A stretch of 15,527 nt of DNA from Clostridia bacterium. GTDB taxonomy: Bacteria; Bacillota_A; Clostridia; Christensenellales; Aristaeellaceae. The notes under the pieces are model-generated. The model searched no databases. It worked only from the letters and a program-made list of their open reading frames with translations, and was not told the origin of the DNA. The stretch covers positions 1 to 15,527 of the forward strand of contig JAFXMP010000006.1 in assembly GCA_017530275.1 (NCBI GenBank). Reading direction: 5' to 3'. A program made the translations under genes and the position numbers. Positions 12,808 to 15,527 of the stretch are shown here, one piece after another. Within the stretch, counting starts at the first letter, position 1. Each line of letters begins with the position of its first letter.

Positions 12808-14661
12808 ACGAAAAGATATTTGATGATTCTGCTGTGCGCAGCGCTGTTGTGCACATGCACCATTTGTTTGGCCGAGGAAGTCGAGATTCCAGCGGGCGAA
12901 ATCATAGTTCCTTCAGGGGAAACGGAAACTCAGCAAGGGGAAGACGCCCCTTCCGCGCATGATGAAAGTCACCATACCGTGGAACAAGAGCACGGCGAGC
13001 CGTTCGTTGAAAAGACGGACAGCCTTGAAACGCATACCTGGATAACCAGCTTCGACCTTTACTGCGAGGAGTGCGGGCGGGTGATCGAGGAAAATGTGCG
13101 TACAGAGCAAAAAGACGAGCCGCACGTTTGGGACGTGACCAGGAAAGAACCCACCTGCGTTTTGGAAGGCAGTGAAAACAGTGTGTGCACGGTATGCGGC
13201 GCTGAGAAAACGGAGATTTTACCAAAGCTTGATCACGTGTATGCCGATGCAGCTTTGCTGGAGGGCCAAGAGGCTGGCGGGGTGGTTGGTGCGGGAGAAT
13301 ACGAGGGCCTCGTGATCGGCGAAGTGGTATTAGCGCCAACGTGCACGGAAAGCGGAGAAGGAATGCTGCTGTGCCTTACGTGTCAGACGGCTGTCCGCGC
13401 CGTAACCCTGCCCGCCAAAGGGCACGAATGGGACGAATGGACTGAAATCCCGATACCGGAAGGTGAAATCTGCGTTTCCGATAAAATGGAGCAGCGCCAA
13501 TGCGGTGTCTGTGGCGAAACGGAAACGCGGACCGTGAGTCCTGCGCCCGGCCACCAGTGGCAGGAAACCATCATAAAGGAAGCTTCCTGTGCGGAACAGG
13601 GTGAAGTCATACGAAAGTGTGAAGTATGCAACGCTGAGGAACAGGAAATCGTACCTGCGCTGGGCCATACCTTCAGCTCTGTAACCGCCTTTGTCAAGCA
13701 CGAGGCAGGGGCGATTATGGGATCGGATGAGGATGAAGGCTTATTCCTGGGAGAAGTGACCGTGCCTTCCACCTGTACGGAAAACGGAAGCGGCATACTG
13801 CTGTGCCTGCGCTGCCAGAAAGAGCAAAGAAACATTGTGATTCCCATGGGCGGTCATCATTGGAGCGATTGGGAGCAGCAGGAAATCCCCGAAGATTTGA
13901 TCTGCGTCACTGATATGATCGGTGTGCGCCATTGCCTGGACTGCGGCGTTGAGGAAACCGAAGTACTGGCGCCTGCTCCGGGCCATCAATGGATCGGCGT
14001 CAGCTTTACGGAACCCACCTGTACCGAACCGGGCCAGGCCGTGCGCCAATGTGCAGTCTGCCAGACGGAAGAAGTCATTGAAACCCCGGCCCTTGGGCAT
14101 TGCTTTATGTGGATGGATGTGAAACAGCCCGACGGAAATACCATAAGCCAAAACGTGTGCACGGTATGCGGCGTCGTGGCTGAGGAAAAGGCGAAAACGC
14201 CGGAGCAGATGTATTATAACAGCACCATCACTTCCTTCGGTCCCATGACGCGGGATCTGATCGGCGGCAGCGTATGGAACAGGATCACGCCTCTGAACCT
14301 GGAGGAGGAGGGCATGTTCACCTATCCTCTGATTGCTGGCAATCGTTTCACAGTAGGCACCGCCACGGTCATAAACGAAGAGGGCACGCAGATGGTCACC
14401 TATAAACTCAATTCCAAGAAAATCAACGTGCATACAAAAACCCTGGTGATTTATCCTGATTTGGAAGCGCTTCGCACCGGCGAAAATGCGGTGGTGCTGG
14501 AATTTGATCACCCCACGGAACTCAAGGAATACTTTGGAGATGATCATCTGGTGCTCATGGCCATCACGCTGAAAGCGGATTATGACGCAATGGCTCCTGG
14601 CATTCAAGGCTTTCGGGAGGATCAGGAATTGATCAGCGCCATGTCAGAACTGATCGATTGA
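12808..14661 (+). CDS. Secreted cysteine-rich repeat protein (proposed ACG start)
   Basis: This 617-residue protein has an N-terminal signal peptide: basic KRY, then LMILLCAALLCTCTICLA before EEVEIPAG, with cleavage probable after CLA. The next 55 residues are acidic and low in complexity. The bulk is made of repeats of the type PTCTExGxxxxxCxxCxxxxxxxxPALGH, with CxxC pairs and GH ends, a pattern common in surface proteins of gut Clostridia. Two exact 144-residue units adjoin (codons at 13237-13668 and 13669-14100). The last about 165 residues, after CTVCG, are a separate domain that I do not recognise. Start: GGAGG (12795-12799) lies 8 bases before ACG (12808-12810), and starting there gives a typical TKRYLMILL signal peptide. 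In-frame TTG (12739) and ATG (12757) have no ribosome-binding site, and ATG 12823 is too far from GGAGG and removes the basic residues. No sortase motif or membrane anchor is seen. It is monocistronic. Confidence 0.8.
   Translation, partial: TKRYLMILLCAALLCTCTICLAEEVEIPAGEIIVPSGETETQQGEDAPSAHDESHHTVEQEHGEPFVEKTDSLETHTWITSFDLYCEECGRVIEENVRTEQKDEPHVWDVTRKEPTCVLEGSENSVCTVCGAEKTEILPKLDHVYADAALLEGQEAGGVVGAGEYEGLVIGEVVLAPTCTESGEGMLLCLTCQTAVRAVTLPAKGHEWDEWTEIPIPEGEICVSDKMEQRQCGVCGETETRTVSPAPGHQWQETIIKEASCAEQGEVIRKCEVCNAEEQEIVPALGHTFSSVTAFVKHEAGAIMGSDEDEGLFLGEVTVPSTCTENGSGILLCLRCQKEQRNIVIPMGGHHWSDWEQQEIPEDLICVTDMIGVRHCLDCGVEETEVLAPAPGHQWIGVSFTEPTCTEPGQAVRQCAVCQTEEVIETPALGHCFMWMDVKQPDGNTISQNVCTVCGVVAEEKAKTPEQMYYNSTITSFGPMTRDLIGGSVWNRITPLNLEEEGMFTYPLIAGNRFTVGTATVINEEGTQMVTYKLNSKKINVHTKTLVIYPDLEALRTGENAVVLEFDHPTELKEYFGDDHLVLMAITLKADYDAMAPGIQGFREDQELISAMSELID
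13237..14100 (+). repeat. Two in-frame tandem repeats of 432 bp (144 codons)
   Basis: Unit 1 (13237-13668) and unit 2 (13669-14100) align over 144 residues without any gap. Both run from an acidic EG(L)xxGEV segment through TCTExGxGxLLCLxCQ, GHxW-(D/E)W, CVxD, CxxCG, PAPGHQW and C-x-VC to a final PALGH. Roughly half the residues are identical by eye, while the DNA has diverged clearly, so the duplication is old but its length has been kept exactly. Confidence 0.85.
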
Positions 14662-14676
14662 GCTGTTCAATCCTTG

Positions 14677-14703
14677 CCGGAGACGAAAGTCTCCGGTTTT
14701 TTT
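14677..14703 (+). terminator. Rho-independent terminator of the secreted repeat protein
   Basis: CCGGAGAC (14677-14684), a GAAA tetraloop and GTCTCCGG (14689-14696) form a perfect stem followed by TTTTTTT (14697-14703), 15 bases after the stop. Confidence 0.95.
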
Positions 14704-14727
14704 CTGCTATTGTTTCATTGAATGCCA

Positions 14728-14757
14728 GTCATAGCGTCTTTTTCCTCTGCATATGTT
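14728..14757 (+). promoter_or_regulatory. Possible sigma-E-type promoter of spoIVA
   Basis: GTCATAG (14728-14734) and CATATGTT (14750-14757), 15 bases apart, loosely resemble the mother-cell sigma-E boxes (about KMATATT and CATACAMT). spoIVA is a sigma-E gene in Bacillus. The match is partial. An 8-bp inverted repeat (TGTTTCAT 14711-14718, ATGAAACA 14762-14769) brackets it. Confidence 0.3.
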
Positions 14758-14790
14758 TTCCATGAAACAGGAACAGAAGGAGGAAAGGTT

Positions 14791-15527
14791 ATGGTGGCGC
14801 AGGAGAATCAGGAGGCGCGGCCTCTGTATCGGGATATTGCGGAAAGAACAGAAGGCGATTTGTATATCGGCGTGGTGGGCCCGGTTCGCACAGGAAAATC
14901 CACCTTTATCGCGAGCTTTATGGAGCAGATGGTGCTTCCCCTCATGGCAAATGGGCCGCGCAGGGAACGGCTGACGGATGAACTGCCTCAATCTGGTTCG
15001 GGCCGCACCATCATGACCACTCAGCCCAAATTCGTGCCTGGAGAGGGCGCGGCGGAGGTACGGATAGATCCCCATGTATCGGCTCGGGTACGGATGGTTG
15101 ATTCGGTAGGCTATTTAATCCCCGGCGCGCTGGGGACCCAGGAGGGAGAGGCGGCCCGTATGGTATCCACGCCCTGGTCGGCAGAGGATATGCCCTTTGA
15201 ACAGGCGGCTGCCCTGGGAACGCGGAAGGTGATCACGGATCATGCCACTGTAGGAATCGTGGTGACCACGGACGGTACGGTGGCGGACCTGCCCCGGAGC
15301 AATTACGTGCAGGCGGAGGAACAGGTGATCCGCCAATTGAAGGCAATCAATAAACCTTTTACAGTGGTGCTCAATTCCGCTCATTCCGAAAGCAGCGAAG
15401 CGGAAGGTCTGCGGGCTGCGCTGGAAAGCAAATATGATGTACCGGTTACGCTGCTGAATGTGAAGGAAATGCGGCAGGCGGATATCCAGCGGCTGCTGTC
15501 CGGGCTTCTGCTGGAATTTCCTCTGCG
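14791..15527 (+). CDS. spoIVA: Stage IV sporulation protein A, N-terminal half (partial)
   Basis: SpoIVA is a mother-cell ATPase that polymerises on the outer forespore membrane and forms the basement layer of the spore coat, also needed for cortex formation. The first 245 residues are present; the family is about 490 residues, so half lies beyond the right edge. LYRDIAERTEGDLYIGVVG is the characteristic N-terminus. GPVRTGKST (30-38) is the Walker A loop of its TRAFAC GTPase-like domain that has become an ATPase. ELPQSGSGRTIMTTQPKFVP and RMVDSVGYLIPGALG follow as conserved blocks, the second including the Walker B-like D. Start ATG 14791 has AAGGAGG (14777-14783) 7 bases upstream. It lies behind a strong terminator, so it is transcribed on its own. 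Confidence 0.95.
   Translation, partial: MVAQENQEARPLYRDIAERTEGDLYIGVVGPVRTGKSTFIASFMEQMVLPLMANGPRRERLTDELPQSGSGRTIMTTQPKFVPGEGAAEVRIDPHVSARVRMVDSVGYLIPGALGTQEGEAARMVSTPWSAEDMPFEQAAALGTRKVITDHATVGIVVTTDGTVADLPRSNYVQAEEQVIRQLKAINKPFTVVLNSAHSESSEAEGLRAALESKYDVPVTLLNVKEMRQADIQRLLSGLLLEFPL

Noticed and set aside
13741..14607. Minus-strand open frame of 288 codons inside the secreted protein gene
   Set aside because: The plus strand shows a signal peptide, ordered repeats, promoter and terminator; the reverse frame is a shadow.

Overview
The window looks like a chromosomal segment from an anaerobic, endospore-forming member of the Clostridia. The evidence is two alpha/beta-type small acid-soluble spore proteins, the start of spoIVA, a reverse rubrerythrin typical of obligate anaerobes, and strong AGGAGG ribosome-binding sites with TTGACA/TATAAT promoters. 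No gene allows a species-level call. The segment is a composite: GC-rich housekeeping genes on the right (about 9,000-12,500) and a visibly AT-richer accessory block on the left and centre (about 1-8,470).

Layout from left to right. (1) 1-163 is the end of an IS66-family element, followed by a terminator. (2) 333-1715 is a stand-alone P-loop ATPase with a C-terminal nuclease-like domain, with its own promoter and a perfect palindrome in its leader. (3) 1939-2762 holds two minus-strand SASP genes. The downstream one has lost the normal family C-terminus. Between them lies a 132-bp inverted-repeat structure that encloses a plus-strand terminator. (4) 2971-8464 is an accessory island: a strong promoter, two very small genes of mobile-element type, a terminator, then a type III restriction-modification pair (mod and res, 2 nt apart) closed by a strong hairpin. 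The Mod protein is unusual because about 350 residues, including a membrane-type hydrophobic helix, precede its methyltransferase domain. (5) 8506-9042 is a patchwork: an orphan plus-strand promoter with repeats, a minus-strand terminator, a 17-codon relic of a second rubrerythrin, a 60-residue zinc-ribbon peptide with a VTGG leader-like motif, and a terminator. (6) 9033-12512 is a minus-strand housekeeping run. A sigma-A-type promoter drives a small P-loop protein, threonine synthase and a SpoU/TrmH methyltransferase, with reverse rubrerythrin downstream under a possible promoter of its own. (7) 12694-14703 is a complete plus-strand unit: promoter, secreted cysteine-rich repeat protein, terminator. 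Its best start codon is ACG. (8) 14791 to the end is the 5' part of spoIVA.

How the genes work together. Mod and Res should form a type III restriction-modification complex that methylates one strand of an asymmetric site and cuts unmodified DNA using ATP. The small helix-turn-helix gene upstream could regulate it, but that is inference. The SASPs and SpoIVA belong to sporulation (spore DNA protection and coat basement layer). Rubrerythrin is an oxidative-stress peroxidase. The best candidates for something undescribed are the N-terminally extended Mod, the zinc-ribbon/VTGG peptide beside the rubrerythrin relic, and the secreted protein with an exact-length 144-residue tandem duplication and a non-canonical start.
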